Source of the DNA: HGM12587 sp045128635 | GTDB lineage: Bacteria > Bacillota > Clostridia > Lachnospirales > Lachnospiraceae | Length of the DNA stretch: 37,113 nucleotides | Direction: 5' to 3' | Assembly (NCBI GenBank): GCA_045128635.1 | Contig: JBGVRS010000169.1 | Location: 1 to 37,113, forward strand | In this document: one piece after another, positions 1 to 7,031 of the stretch | Layout: every line of letters begins with the position of its first letter | Position numbering within the stretch: position 1 is the stretch's first letter | The notes under the pieces: generated by a model | What the model was told of the DNA's origin: nothing | Databases searched by the model: none | What the model saw: only the letters and a program-made list of their open reading frames with translations | Program-made: the position numbers and the translations under genes

Positions 1-721
1 AAACTTCATCAGGTTGAAAAGTTCTGAACCATTCGCTGATATAACCTAACCAATCAGCTTTCTGATCATCCGGAATATCACGAACCATTACACGATTCAT
101 GCATTCACGTTCTGGAGTATCAATAAAGATAAGATCATCAGCACCAATGCGCTGAACTAATCTATCCCTGTCACCTTTTAATGCACCACCAGTAATGACA
201 TAAGCAGTGTGCCACTTACCTGATCTATACTTGATAATGTCATATAACTTATCACGCATTTCAAACACAACACTACGCAATGCAGCTGGCTTCTGGTATC
301 TGTCATTAATACTTATCATCTGCCAGATAGAATCCAGATCTACAATCAAATCATCAGCTGTAGCATTCTCATTAACCCATGTAGTTTTACCAGAACATGG
401 TGAACCATAGACAATGAATACTTTCTTCTTGAAGTTCCTTCCAGCTGATGTACTGTTATAACCAAACCTTTCATGTATCTGGTTATGACATTTGAAGTGA
501 ACACATTCAACATTATCCGGATTAAGCGCAATAGTAGCATCATCAACATTATCTTCAGATAGTTCTTTCTTGTGATGCACAATTAGATCATAGTTCTTTA
601 GAATAGGCTTATTACATATAGCACAGTAAATAAAACCATCCGGATTAGTGTGTTCTGATATAACAACCTTTCTAAATGATTCCCATTTCTTTGACTTATA
701 AAACTTCTGCAATGGATCCAA
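1..721 (-). CDS. HNH endonuclease fused to P-loop kinase-like domain (runs off window edge)
   Basis: Reading the complement from about 721 to 1 gives one open frame of 240 codons. The N-terminal third has an HNH zinc-finger nuclease pattern: YCAIC, then VHHKKE, then NPDNVECVHFKCHNQIH. This is followed by a P-loop, VFIVYGSPCSGKTTW, and a VDLDSIW segment typical of small nucleotide or polynucleotide kinases. HNH genes next to terminase help cos-type packaging in HK97-like phages; the kinase part has no known target. The start is uncertain: TTG at 721 follows AGGAAGAAGGTG at good spacing, while a GTG at 784 lies in the upstream terminator. No stop occurs inside the window; on a circular map the next bases give TAA. 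The standard ORF scan misses the gene because it has no early ATG in frame. Confidence 0.82.
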   Translation of the reverse strand, partial: MDPLQKFYKSKKWESFRKVVISEHTNPDGFIYCAICNKPILKNYDLIVHHKKELSEDNVDDATIALNPDNVECVHFKCHNQIHERFGYNSTSAGRNFKKKVFIVYGSPCSGKTTWVNENATADDLIVDLDSIWQMISINDRYQKPAALRSVVFEMRDKLYDIIKYRSGKWHTAYVITGGALKGDRDRLVQRIGADDLIFIDTPERECMNRVMVRDIPDDQKADWLGYISEWFRTFQPDEV

Positions 722-775
722 AAACAAACACCTTCTTCCTGAATGTTTAGTATTTATAAACTTATTGCATGAAAT

Positions 776-800
776 AAAGCGCACATTGCTGTGCGCCTTT
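776..800 (-). terminator. Rho-independent terminator after the fibre gene
   Basis: On the minus strand GCGCAC, a 6-base loop and GTGCGC are followed by TTTATTT, directly after the stop codon of the gene at 803-1609. It separates the lysis/fibre genes from the HNH-kinase and packaging genes. Confidence 0.8.
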
Positions 801-802
801 TA

Positions 803-1609
803 TTATTTTGAAATTACCCATTGACCATTCTGTTTGATCCAGATGCATTTAGCACGCTTCCAGACACCATTTACATTGATCCATACTGAACCAGTATTCC
901 ATGCGTTATTAACTCTAATATCCATAGCACCGGAAATAGTCAATGTGTTTGATTCTTTCCAATCTGAAGCATACTGACCATTTAAAGCACGAATTCTATA
1001 TTGAATTGTTTTTCCGGATCTATATGAAGTATCAGATAAAATATCAGTAAAACTACTGCCTGATCTAACAGTGCTTGCAGACCATGAACCATTATCATAT
1101 CTGAACTGTGATTCATAACCAGTTATATTTCCAGAAGCACCTGACCAGCTACATGTGATGGTATCACCTAATCCAACATAATCACCATTATTAGCTGTGA
1201 TATTAAAAACAGCTGGTGCATCTGGTGCAGTATTAATCTGCGTAAGATCAACATAGAATCCATTAGTAGCTGTACTGAATCTTTGATGACTGATGGAAGC
1301 ACTAACATAGATTCTTTTAGATCCATCAGGATTATGTGGAATAGTTACTGTTTTATTAAAAAGGATATTGTTACTGTTATAACTAATTGGTTTTTCACCA
1401 TATGCCCATGAACTAGTATATGTAGTTCCATCAATTTTAACAGTACATGTTCCAGAACCATCAGTTGTATATCCGGTATTAGTTCTCCAAACAATAACAT
1501 ACACACGAATTGTAGATGAATTTTCAGCTTCATTTACTGATGTTTCATCTACATGGATATCATATTTTATGTATTGATTAGTAGTTGAAAAATAAGGTGA
1601 AACTGCCAT
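803..1609 (-). CDS. Putative tail fibre / minor structural protein with FN3-like domain
   Basis: A 268-residue protein without signal peptide or membrane segment. Residues 1-125 are beta-rich and resemble the siphovirus structural family often annotated DUF859. About 128-225 look like a fibronectin type III-like domain (APDAPAVFNITAN, then SWSGASGNITGYESQFRY). The C-terminal 40 residues carry two VWIKV/VNGVWKRA-type repeats common at the ends of phage fibre proteins. The start follows GGTG with a 6-base spacer. It is the last gene of the lysis/fibre run, before a terminator. A role in host-surface contact is inferred from composition and context, not shown. Confidence 0.6.
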   Translation of the reverse strand: MAVSPYFSTTNQYIKYDIHVDETSVNEAENSSTIRVYVIVWRTNTGYTTDGSGTCTVKIDGTTYTSSWAYGEKPISYNSNNILFNKTVTIPHNPDGSKRIYVSASISHQRFSTATNGFYVDLTQINTAPDAPAVFNITANNGDYVGLGDTITCSWSGASGNITGYESQFRYDNGSWSASTVRSGSSFTDILSDTSYRSGKTIQYRIRALNGQYASDWKESNTLTISGAMDIRVNNAWNTGSVWINVNGVWKRAKCIWIKQNGQWVISK

Positions 1610-1624
1610 TTATATCACCAACCT

Positions 1625-2062
1625 TTAATACTGAATATAAATATCCCCATTAGAACCACCTGAAGGTGCAGATGTTCCAGAAGTAATTGCTTTCTGATGT
1701 CCTGAAAAAAGACCACTTGTAGAAAGTGTAACTTTTTTAGCAGCTGTCATACCATTCTGACAATTAACATAAAAATCAATGTCTGTATCACTGCCAATTG
1801 TCATCTTTTCTGTTGCAGCTGCAGATCCGGAAGCAGGTGTAAGTAATCCAGCAGCTTCACCACTAGCAATTACAGTTGCACCACCTGCACCAATAATAAC
1901 TGCATTTCCTTCATTATTGCCATTTACAAACTTAATTGCATCTGAAGTATAGGATCCTGAACTGTACTTGATATTTCCGGTTAAAATACCACCAGCTAAA
2001 GCAAGCACTAATTCTGTTACATCTTTTAAACTTTTATCTTCACCAATTACAAAAAACTTCAT
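1625..2062 (-). CDS. Putative tail fibre-type structural protein
   Basis: A 145-residue protein rich in Gly, Ser, Ala and Thr, ending in SAPSGGSNGDIYIQY, a tail typical of phage fibre and appendage proteins (short Gly/Ser linker then GDIYIQY). The middle alternates beta-like stretches. No catalytic motif is seen. It lies 7 bases after the endolysin gene and just before the FN3-like gene, so the two probably form one fibre-type cassette. GAGGTAAAAAAGG precedes the ATG. Function is inferred from composition and neighbours. Confidence 0.5.
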   Translation of the reverse strand: MKFFVIGEDKSLKDVTELVLALAGGILTGNIKYSSGSYTSDAIKFVNGNNEGNAVIIGAGGATVIASGEAAGLLTPASGSAAATEKMTIGSDTDIDFYVNCQNGMTAAKKVTLSTSGLFSGHQKAITSGTSAPSGGSNGDIYIQY

Positions 2063-2068
2063 CCTTTT

Positions 2069-3250
2069 TTACCTCACTTTTATTTTTTGTCCTATATGAA
2101 TTACATTAGGATTTGCAATTTTATTAAGTTCTAGGATTCTTGTAAGTGTGATTCCAAATCTTTGCGCAATCTGCCACAAAGTATCACCTTTAACCACTGT
2201 GTAATAATCAGCAGCTGAAGATCCATCAGAAAGCTTAACTAACCAGCTGCAGGTACAATAACCAATCTTTCCAGAATAGCTTGTATGCGCCCAATCTGTA
2301 GTTCCATTTGCCCAATCACCTTGAACTATTTCAGTAACATCCAAAATAGTGCCATTAGGAATATTGGCAATTATTACAGATCCGGTTAATTTAGGAACAT
2401 TTCTTAATGAAAGTGTTCCACCATTAGTTTCAACCTTATATTTAGTTGTAGTAGGTTCTGGAACTGGTTCTGGTGTAGGATCCGGAACTATAGGTGTAGG
2501 TTCAAGATATTTTCCAGATGCATATCCGGTAATACCTTTATAAGTTGTTTTGATCCATGCATTACAGCCTTTAATATCTTCACCTTTTACCACTTCTGAA
2601 GCAGTAACATTGGTTTTTGGTGGAATTTCACCTACATATTCACTTTTAGTTGTTGGTTCTTTTCTGATTTTCAGTGTATCACCTGTTTTAGTAACAACTA
2701 CATACTGATCTTTTGCTGGTTCAGGTGGAACAGGAACTGGTTCATCAGAATACTTGATCAAATGGCATTCTGCCCAATATTTCCATCCACCAGAACTAAA
2801 TGTGGATCTAATAACACCATAAGCATGACCTTTTGCTTCAACTACAGTATTATTACCAACATAAACACCAACATGTGATTTAGTTTTGTCTGTACCTTTG
2901 AAAACTAAAGTTCCTACTTTCAAATTGTTATTAGGTAATGAACCTTTAACTTTTGCCTGATTATAAAAACCAGTTGCACCATAATCCTGACTAGATTTAT
3001 AAGTAGGTGTTGTATCATTAATGCTATCTGTCCACAAATACGCTTTAATCAATCCAGCGCAGTCAAATACCTGTTTTGGATGATCTATTTGATATTGAAA
3101 ATCAGATGCAGTGTAGTATTTTGGATATTGTGCTTTTTTAGCTGCATACAATCCTTTTTGATTTGACATCTGACTAAAACAGCCAAACCAGTAATAACAT
3201 CCAACTTTAGCATTTACATATTCAACTAATCCGGTATTAGTTTTAGTCAT
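2069..3250 (-). CDS. Endolysin: NlpC/P60-like peptidase with SH3 domains and LysM
   Basis: A 393-residue cell-wall hydrolase. Residues 1-168 form an NlpC/P60/CHAP-like cysteine peptidase: catalytic Cys64 in FDCAGLI, His126 in SHVGVYVG, likely third residue His142. Two bacterial SH3-like repeats follow (about 183-252 and 268-340, each with TLxIRxxP or TLSLRNVP starts and WIKT/WAHTSY strands) with Pro-rich linkers. A LysM peptidoglycan-binding domain closes the protein (about 348-393, YTVVKGDTLWQIAQRFGI). There is no signal peptide, so release should depend on the holin encoded upstream. The gene abuts the TerS-like gene stop. It likely cleaves peptide stems of peptidoglycan at the end of infection. 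Confidence 0.9.
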   Translation of the reverse strand: MTKTNTGLVEYVNAKVGCYYWFGCFSQMSNQKGLYAAKKAQYPKYYTASDFQYQIDHPKQVFDCAGLIKAYLWTDSINDTTPTYKSSQDYGATGFYNQAKVKGSLPNNNLKVGTLVFKGTDKTKSHVGVYVGNNTVVEAKGHAYGVIRSTFSSGGWKYWAECHLIKYSDEPVPVPPEPAKDQYVVVTKTGDTLKIRKEPTTKSEYVGEIPPKTNVTASEVVKGEDIKGCNAWIKTTYKGITGYASGKYLEPTPIVPDPTPEPVPEPTTTKYKVETNGGTLSLRNVPKLTGSVIIANIPNGTILDVTEIVQGDWANGTTDWAHTSYSGKIGYCTCSWLVKLSDGSSAADYYTVVKGDTLWQIAQRFGITLTRILELNKIANPNVIHIGQKIKVR

Positions 3251-3697
3251 TTAAAAATCCTCACTTTCTGCATGTTCTTTCTTAAATTCAAATTCTTCCT
3301 TTTTCAGCTTCAATGTAGCAGGATCAGTACACCATTCAGTTTCTTTATCCCAATGCTTTAACAACATCATTGCAGCTGTAGGATCTGGTGGAAGATATCT
3401 GTTATAAGTAGTGATTTGTGTGCCTTTATCATTCATTACTGTTGTAGTTTCTTGATAATGAAATCCTGTAGCACGCTTGAACAGTGCAGCTTTTATCTGC
3501 TGCACTGGTCTTCTTCTGGCATTTTTAACTAAATCATTTAATTCTTTATATTCACTTTTATATTTGCAGAAAACTTTTGGATTCACACCAAGATTGTCAC
3601 AGATTTCCTTTTCAGTTGCGCCTGATTCAAGCCATTCTGTAATTTCATTAAATCTTGGTTTTACATGTGTGTAATACTTGTTTGGTCTACCTGCCAT
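3251..3697 (-). CDS. Terminase small subunit-like / HTH DNA-binding protein within the lysis cassette
   Basis: A 148-residue protein. Residues 8-45 form a helix-turn-helix (WLESGATEKEICDNLGVNPKVFCKYK), followed by NARRRPVQQIKAALFKRATGFHYQET and a YLPPDPTAAMMLLKHW segment. This pattern belongs to a widespread Firmicutes phage family annotated as TerS-like or phage transcriptional regulator. It is odd here: the real TerS of this phage is the P27-type gene beside TerL (36290-36619), whereas this gene sits between the holin pair and the endolysin, whose ATG directly follows its stop. It may be a second packaging factor or a DNA-binding regulator of late genes. Confidence 0.7.
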   Translation of the reverse strand: MAGRPNKYYTHVKPRFNEITEWLESGATEKEICDNLGVNPKVFCKYKSEYKELNDLVKNARRRPVQQIKAALFKRATGFHYQETTTVMNDKGTQITTYNRYLPPDPTAAMMLLKHWDKETEWCTDPATLKLKKEEFEFKKEHAESEDF

Positions 3698-3708
3698 TAT
3701 GGATCACT

Positions 3709-3999
3709 TCACTTTATTCTTTTTTCAATATCTTCAACCTTTTGTTCAAGCTTGAAAGTTCTTTCTATAACGGCATTATGCTTATCCTGTTTGCATTCCA
3801 ATCTTTTGATATCTTCTTTAATTTCACCAATCTGATGTGTAGTGATTAAAGCTTGTTTTTCCTGTTCTGTTTTTAAATTAAATAGCATCTGTTCATGACT
3901 TGTTTTGACAGATTTTTTAACTGCAAGATATGAAAAACCACCTGTAATAAGTGCAACAAAGATTGGTACAAACCAATTCATCAGATCATTCAATTCCAT
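3709..3999 (-). CDS. Small membrane-anchored coiled-coil protein of the lysis cassette
   Basis: About 96 residues. One transmembrane helix (about 5-27, LMNWFVPIFVALITGGFSYL) is followed by a long charged coiled coil (about 35-95) rich in Glu and Lys. The architecture is common beside holins in Firmicutes phages and may be a holin partner or spanin-like accessory. The start is set at ATG 3999, 6 bases after GGTG; a GTG at 4008 belongs to the ribosome binding site. It overlaps the end of the holin gene by 14 bases, suggesting coupled translation. Confidence 0.65.
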   Translation of the reverse strand: MELNDLMNWFVPIFVALITGGFSYLAVKKSVKTSHEQMLFNLKTEQEKQALITTHQIGEIKEDIKRLECKQDKHNAVIERTFKLEQKVEDIEKRIK

Positions 4000-4213
4000 C
4001 ATTTTCACCTGTCTTTACTTCCGGAAGACCTGCTAATGATGTAAGCAAAGAAGCTATTCCAGCTACACCTGATACAGAAGCAACCATTAACCAATTAATG
4101 TCCTGAAAAGCTGCACCAACAGTAATCATACCAAGTGCAGTCTGTGCAACAGTCTTTAATGCACGAATGCCAGCTGCCTTTAACCACTGAAGCCAATAAT
4201 TTTTATCTTTCAT
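3986..4213 (-). CDS. Phage holin (r1t-like family)
   Basis: A 75-residue protein. After a charged amphipathic start (MKDKNYWLQWLKAAGIRALKT) come two hydrophobic segments (about 19-37 and 42-62) separated by a short turn, then an acidic tail ending GENDGIE. The layout VAQTALGMITVG, then INWLMVASVSG, then SLLTSLAGLPEV matches r1t-type holins. It should form holes in the host membrane so that the endolysin encoded downstream can reach the wall. GGTG lies 6 bases before the ATG. It is the first gene after the terminator at 4301-4328, so it probably opens the late lysis transcript. Confidence 0.85.
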   Translation of the reverse strand: MKDKNYWLQWLKAAGIRALKTVAQTALGMITVGAAFQDINWLMVASVSGVAGIASLLTSLAGLPEVKTGENDGIE

Positions 4214-4300
4214 TTAGATCACCTTCCTTTGTGAATAGTCTTCTTCAACTTAATTTTGTGATAAATCATATATATGTACCATACCCACCAAAGCAACTAA

Positions 4301-4328
4301 AAAAGCACCCATTTTCATGGATGCTTTT
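4301..4328 (-). terminator. Terminator ending the early block
   Basis: On the minus strand AAAAGCA and TGCTTTT pair around an inner CCA/TGG, with a T-run after it. It lies in the 235-base gap between the small RHH-like gene (4449) and the holin (4213). The remaining gap is very AT-rich and holds a dyad and probably the promoter of the lysis genes, which I could not place with confidence. Confidence 0.7.
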
Positions 4329-4386
4329 AAAATTTAATGTATATTTTTTTAAATGTAAGTAATGTTTTTAAAATTAACTTAATTAC

Positions 4387-4404
4387 ATAACTTACAAAAG
4401 TTAT
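4387..4404. promoter_or_regulatory. Dyad ATAACTT-N4-AAGTTAT upstream of the lysis genes
   Basis: A 7-bp perfect inverted repeat with a 4-base centre in the AT-rich gap between the early and lysis blocks. It could be a regulator site for the switch to lysis gene expression. No obvious -35/-10 pair is seen around it, so the role is a guess. Confidence 0.35.
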
Positions 4405-4448
4405 ATATTTTTATCGAACAAAATACAGCTGTTATTTGTCTGAAAAAA

Positions 4449-4613
4449 TCACATGTCTTTCCGGATCAGATCTTTAATGTAGCCTTGAACATTATCTTTA
4501 GATTCCAGATGCTGAATAATATCTGCATCAGTTTTCTTATTAAGGTTCAGCTTCACCTGCTTAACATTTTCAGCATTGTACTTCATAGAAGCTTTAACTT
4601 GTGCCTTACTCAT
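4449..4613 (-). CDS. Small phage protein, possible RHH-like (54 aa)
   Basis: MSKAQVKASMKYNAENVKQV followed by a strand-like KLNLNKK and a helical end NVQGYIKDLIRKDM, 54 residues. The order short basic start, beta strand, two helices recalls small ribbon-helix-helix (Arc/MetJ-type) proteins found in many Firmicutes prophages, whose job is mostly unknown. The ATG lies inside the end of the preceding gene (GCAATGAGTAA), with AAAGGTG 6 bases before it. It is the last gene before the 4301-4328 terminator. Confidence 0.75.
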   Translation of the reverse strand: MSKAQVKASMKYNAENVKQVKLNLNKKTDADIIQHLESKDNVQGYIKDLIRKDM

Positions 4614-4785
4614 TGCTTTCACCTTTCATTTCATTAAAAATTTGTTCAACGATTTGTATTGATTCTAAAAACGCTTGATTTCTTCCATAAGCAATAGAAT
4701 TTCTTGTGCGCCAATTCTTTTTGCATCTTCTTTGATGCTTCAATTCAGTAAGTATTTTATCTTTAAAAATTTCAATTTCAGCCAT
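4606..4785 (-). CDS. Hypothetical small phage protein
   Basis: A 59-residue basic, helical protein starting MAEIEIFKDKILTELKHQRR. A longer frame exists, but this ATG overlaps the stop of the upstream gene as ATGGCTGA, the pattern used throughout this genome, so the shorter start is preferred. The end overlaps the next gene by 8 bases. No domain recognised; Arg/Lys-rich residues 19-29 could contact nucleic acid. Confidence 0.6.
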   Translation of the reverse strand: MAEIEIFKDKILTELKHQRRCKKNWRTRNSIAYGRNQAFLESIQIVEQIFNEMKGESNE

Positions 4786-5257
4786 TGTTCTGTTCCATCC
4801 TTTCAAAGTATTTACTTGTGAATTCCATAATTTTTTCATATTCGCAGATTCCAATGCCACCACAATCAAACTTTTCCTGAAGATTCATAAGGCATTGATG
4901 CATGTATCTGTCATTGTGCCAGTCTGGAAATAGCTTATTATGATCAATAGGTTTATCAGTTAATAACCGGAATATAGTTGGCTTCATTTCATTGAGTGAC
5001 CAATAAAATAAATTGTTTTCAACTTCTTGTATAGATTTATCTGAAACTTTATAACCACGTTTCTGCATTTCCTTAATAACTAATATGCAGTATGTTTCAA
5101 AACTGGTTATTCTATAATCCATGATTTTATTAACCAGCAGATGGTTTGGTGTACCATTAACTGCAATATTCCTTGCAATACAGCAGCATTCACGCCATTG
5201 ACCAAGCAGCTGCTGTTTAGGTAATACCGGAATTAAATCTTTATGCCATAAGCGCAT
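4778..5257 (-). CDS. TIGR02328-type protein (pyrimidine-dimer glycosylase-like)
   Basis: A 159-residue protein starting MRLWHKDLIPVLPKQQLLGQ, then WRECCCIARNIAVNGTPNHLLVNKI. This start and the TPNHLLVNKI block are the hallmark of a phage and bacterial family (TIGR02328) often linked to the T4 endonuclease V type pyrimidine-dimer DNA glycosylases. A DNA-repair or base-excision role is therefore plausible but not shown. ATG 5257 is preferred over the upstream GTG at 5266, because AGGTAGGTG precedes it at normal spacing. The stop overlaps the next ATG. Confidence 0.7.
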   Translation of the reverse strand: MRLWHKDLIPVLPKQQLLGQWRECCCIARNIAVNGTPNHLLVNKIMDYRITSFETYCILVIKEMQKRGYKVSDKSIQEVENNLFYWSLNEMKPTIFRLLTDKPIDHNKLFPDWHNDRYMHQCLMNLQEKFDCGGIGICEYEKIMEFTSKYFERMEQNNG

Positions 5258-5273
5258 TCTAATCACCTACCTT

Positions 5274-5558
5274 TCATAAAAGTATAACGTATGTACAATT
5301 GATGAATCCTTGATATTTCTTATGTTCTATTTTGTACTTTGGTCTTAAACCATTGCTTGATAATTTATTAAGAAGCTTTATGATTGATTCTTTTTCTTTT
5401 GATTCAGTATATTTATTACCAGAATATATATTTGAACCATCATCATCAAATTGATAAACCATTACTCTTAATTCTTCTGTATTACTTTTATAGTATGTTT
5501 TATAATGTTTATCCTGATTGATTATTTTCTTAATTTTCTTAACTTCTGCAGGTTTCAT
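5274..5558 (-). CDS. Hypothetical phage protein
   Basis: About 94 residues beginning MKPAEVKKIKKIINQDKHYK, with a middle rich in Asp/Ser/Tyr (YQFDDDGSNIYSGNKY) and a beta-rich end. No family recognised. Two in-frame starts exist: ATG 5570 and ATG 5558. The latter has GGTG six bases before it, the spacing seen for most genes here, and is preferred. Confidence 0.55.
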   Translation of the reverse strand: MKPAEVKKIKKIINQDKHYKTYYKSNTEELRVMVYQFDDDGSNIYSGNKYTESKEKESIIKLLNKLSSNGLRPKYKIEHKKYQGFINCTYVILL

Positions 5559-5582
5559 TTTATTCACCATCTTTCTTATAAA

Positions 5583-5606
5583 TTCTGGTTTAACCGCCCA
5601 CCAGAA
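5583..5606. repeat. Hairpin TTCTGGT-N10-ACCAGAA between two small genes
   Basis: A perfect 7-bp inverted repeat with a 10-base loop in the 47-base gap upstream of the gene at 5274-5558. No T-run follows, so it is more likely an mRNA stability or translation-control hairpin than a terminator. Confidence 0.4.
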
Positions 5607-5617
5607 AGGTTTTTGAT

Positions 5618-5875
5618 TTACTTTAATGTGAATACGCTGAATATATATTTTCCGTCATCATCATATCTGGATTCTACATTTGTTACATTTTCAAGTGCCT
5701 GACTGAATGCGGATCCATAAACACCTTTAACATATAATCCTGCTTTTTCTGCCATATCAAACATTAAATTTGTATATATACCTTTGCAATCATGTTTCTT
5801 AAACTGTGCCTTAATGAAGTTTTCGCAATACTCAATCTTCTTTACTTCTGGAAGCTGTTCAAATGTGTTTTTCAT
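5618..5875 (-). CDS. Hypothetical phage protein
   Basis: 85 residues starting MKNTFEQLPEVKKIEYCENF. Helical first half and a C-terminal beta segment ending SRYDDDGKYIFSVFTLK. No domain recognised. It is the first gene downstream of the twin palindromes at 5910-5964 and so the likely head of the transcript they control. Confidence 0.55.
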   Translation of the reverse strand: MKNTFEQLPEVKKIEYCENFIKAQFKKHDCKGIYTNLMFDMAEKAGLYVKGVYGSAFSQALENVTNVESRYDDDGKYIFSVFTLK

Positions 5876-5909
5876 TTTCTTTATTTCCTTTCTTGTTTAT
5901 GCTTTAATT

Positions 5910-5929
5910 ATATAAGTGTACACTTATAT
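5910..5929. promoter_or_regulatory. Operator-like palindrome, site 1
   Basis: ATATAAGTGTACACTTATAT is a perfect 20-bp palindrome 35 bases upstream of the gene at 5618-5875. A near-identical site lies 35 bp away centre to centre. Symmetry and duplication suggest a dimeric repressor or activator site. The regulator is not identified. Confidence 0.6.
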
Positions 5930-5944
5930 TTCCATTGACAATTT

Positions 5945-5964
5945 ATATAAATGTACACTTATAT
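5945..5964. promoter_or_regulatory. Operator-like palindrome, site 2
   Basis: ATATAAATGTACACTTATAT differs from site 1 by one base (A for G at 5951). Between the two sites is TTGTCA on the minus strand (TTGACA on the plus strand), a -35-like hexamer, but no well-spaced -10 can be chosen uniquely because both palindromes are rich in TATA-like words. Confidence 0.6.
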
Positions 5965-5980
5965 TTTTATGCAAAAATTA

Positions 5981-6012
5981 GCAGCAGTGCCATGCCCGAA
6001 AAACACTGCTGC
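5981..6012 (-). terminator. Hairpin terminator ahead of the twin palindromes
   Basis: GCAGCAGTG and CACTGCTGC form a perfect 9-bp stem around a 14-base loop. On the minus strand the hairpin is followed by TAATTTTT. It would end transcripts from the genes to the right (6114 upward) just before the palindromes. The 100 bases from 6013 to 6113 hold no gene that I can see. Confidence 0.65.
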
Positions 6013-6113
6013 CATTCCCAGAGGATTCAATAATGGATTTGACCAACAAACAAGGTAATTTTAATATAAATGAAAATCACATTATTGAGTATTCCCACCA
6101 ATGCAATATATCT

Positions 6114-6446
6114 TTACATCATTTTTGCACCACAATGACAAAAGGGATAATCTTTCAATGTTTGCAAATCCTCAATCTCTATTGATCTATTGCATTTTGA
6201 GCAAACAAAATACTTGCTATCACCTAAACTATATTTATATATCCATTCACCTTTCGGTCTTGCATTAGGACAAGGTGACTGTAAGCAAGGTTGTTTAACT
6301 TCATCATCAGACAATACAGGACATATATTGTCTGTGATTACTGTGCCATTTCTCAATTCACGATATAACGAACCACAATAGGTTTCATTTTTTACGCTTT
6401 TATATAATTCTTTATCAACTTCAATCAATAACTTAACCTTGCTCAT
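6114..6446 (-). CDS. Zinc-ribbon phage protein
   Basis: 110 residues. The C-terminal half carries two Cys pairs, VCSKC and FCHCG, in the arrangement of a zinc ribbon ending CGAKMM, frequent in small Firmicutes phage proteins. Earlier residues include PKGEWIYKY, another common element of this group. Overlaps the upstream gene by 4 bases (ATGA). Role unknown; metal binding is inferred from Cys spacing. Confidence 0.65.
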   Translation of the reverse strand: MSKVKLLIEVDKELYKSVKNETYCGSLYRELRNGTVITDNICPVLSDDEVKQPCLQSPCPNARPKGEWIYKYSLGDSKYFVCSKCNRSIEIEDLQTLKDYPFCHCGAKMM

Positions 6447-6637
6447 TTCACACCACCTTTTTCTTTATACTGGCATAATGTTTTTGCCATAACACAATCT
6501 ATCGGAAAACGATATGTATTTGCCATACATCTTTGAATTATTCTTGACGTATAATACACACCACTTTTTACACAGTGTTGTTCAATTAACATTTCCGGAG
6601 AACCGCAATAAAAGCAATTATCACAACTATTCATCAT
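6443..6637 (-). CDS. Cys-rich small phage protein
   Basis: 64 residues with seven cysteines, opening MMNSCDNCFYCGSPEMLIEQ (CxxCxxC). Not matched to a named family. Its start overlaps the upstream stop (AATGATG) and its end overlaps the next ATG, so it is translated as part of a tight run. Probably a small metal-binding protein; function unknown. Confidence 0.55.
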   Translation of the reverse strand: MMNSCDNCFYCGSPEMLIEQHCVKSGVYYTSRIIQRCMANTYRFPIDCVMAKTLCQYKEKGGVK

Positions 6638-6924
6638 TCCACATCTTCTTTTTGCATATATTGGATCAGCTGATTCATATCTATAGATTTCAGATTTTCT
6701 TTAAGGTTTTTAGCAGTATTAGTTATTAATTCACACATATTTACAATCACTTCATAGCATGATTCCAGAACAGGTGGAATCTGATTTGTAATTAAATCAA
6801 TTACTTCATCATAACCTAATGCTTTAACCCAATCCCAATGGTTTTCCTTCATCTTTTTTCTGCACAATTTATAAGACCATCCGGTAATATCATGCAGAAG
6901 CTTAATATCTTTATTTCTGGACAT
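6634..6924 (-). CDS. Hypothetical phage protein with HTH-like N-terminus
   Basis: 96 residues beginning MSRNKDIKLLHDITGWSYKL and CRKKMKENHWDWVKAL. This resembles a short DNA-binding helical region (KDIKLLxxITGWSYxxCRK) found in other Firmicutes phage proteins. The rest is helical and acidic. ATG 6924 is preferred over GTG 6933, which is part of the ribosome binding site. Confidence 0.55.
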   Translation of the reverse strand: MSRNKDIKLLHDITGWSYKLCRKKMKENHWDWVKALGYDEVIDLITNQIPPVLESCYEVIVNMCELITNTAKNLKENLKSIDMNQLIQYMQKEDVE

Positions 6925-6929
6925 TGTAA

Positions 6930-7025
6930 TCACCTATACATCAGTATTATCAATTCAATTAAAACACCAATAACAAAACCAAGAATTCCCAAAATAACTG
7001 CCATTCTTATATCTTTCTTATTCAT
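6930..7025 (-). CDS. 31-aa single-pass membrane protein
   Basis: MNKKDIRMAVILGILGFVIG plus VLIELIILMYR: three lysine/arginine residues, then one hydrophobic helix of about 21 residues, short basic end. Its stop lies within the ribosome binding site of the next gene, fitting the packed layout. Too short for routine gene finders. A role at the membrane, for example exclusion of other phages, is only a possibility. Confidence 0.5.
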   Translation of the reverse strand: MNKKDIRMAVILGILGFVIGVLIELIILMYR

Positions 7026-7031
7026 AATTAC

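Noticed and set aside
346..582. 78-codon minus-strand open frame in the HNH-kinase region
   Set aside because: Out of frame with the clear HNH and P-loop reading, which is open across the entire segment.
4135..4362. 75-codon plus-strand open frame over the holin start and terminator
   Set aside because: Crosses a terminator hairpin and opposes the holin gene; no supporting signal.
5935..5965. Plus-strand promoter TTGACA...TATATT between the twin palindromes
   Set aside because: Spacing of 19 is poor and no plus-strand gene follows; the hexamer is more likely part of minus-strand control.
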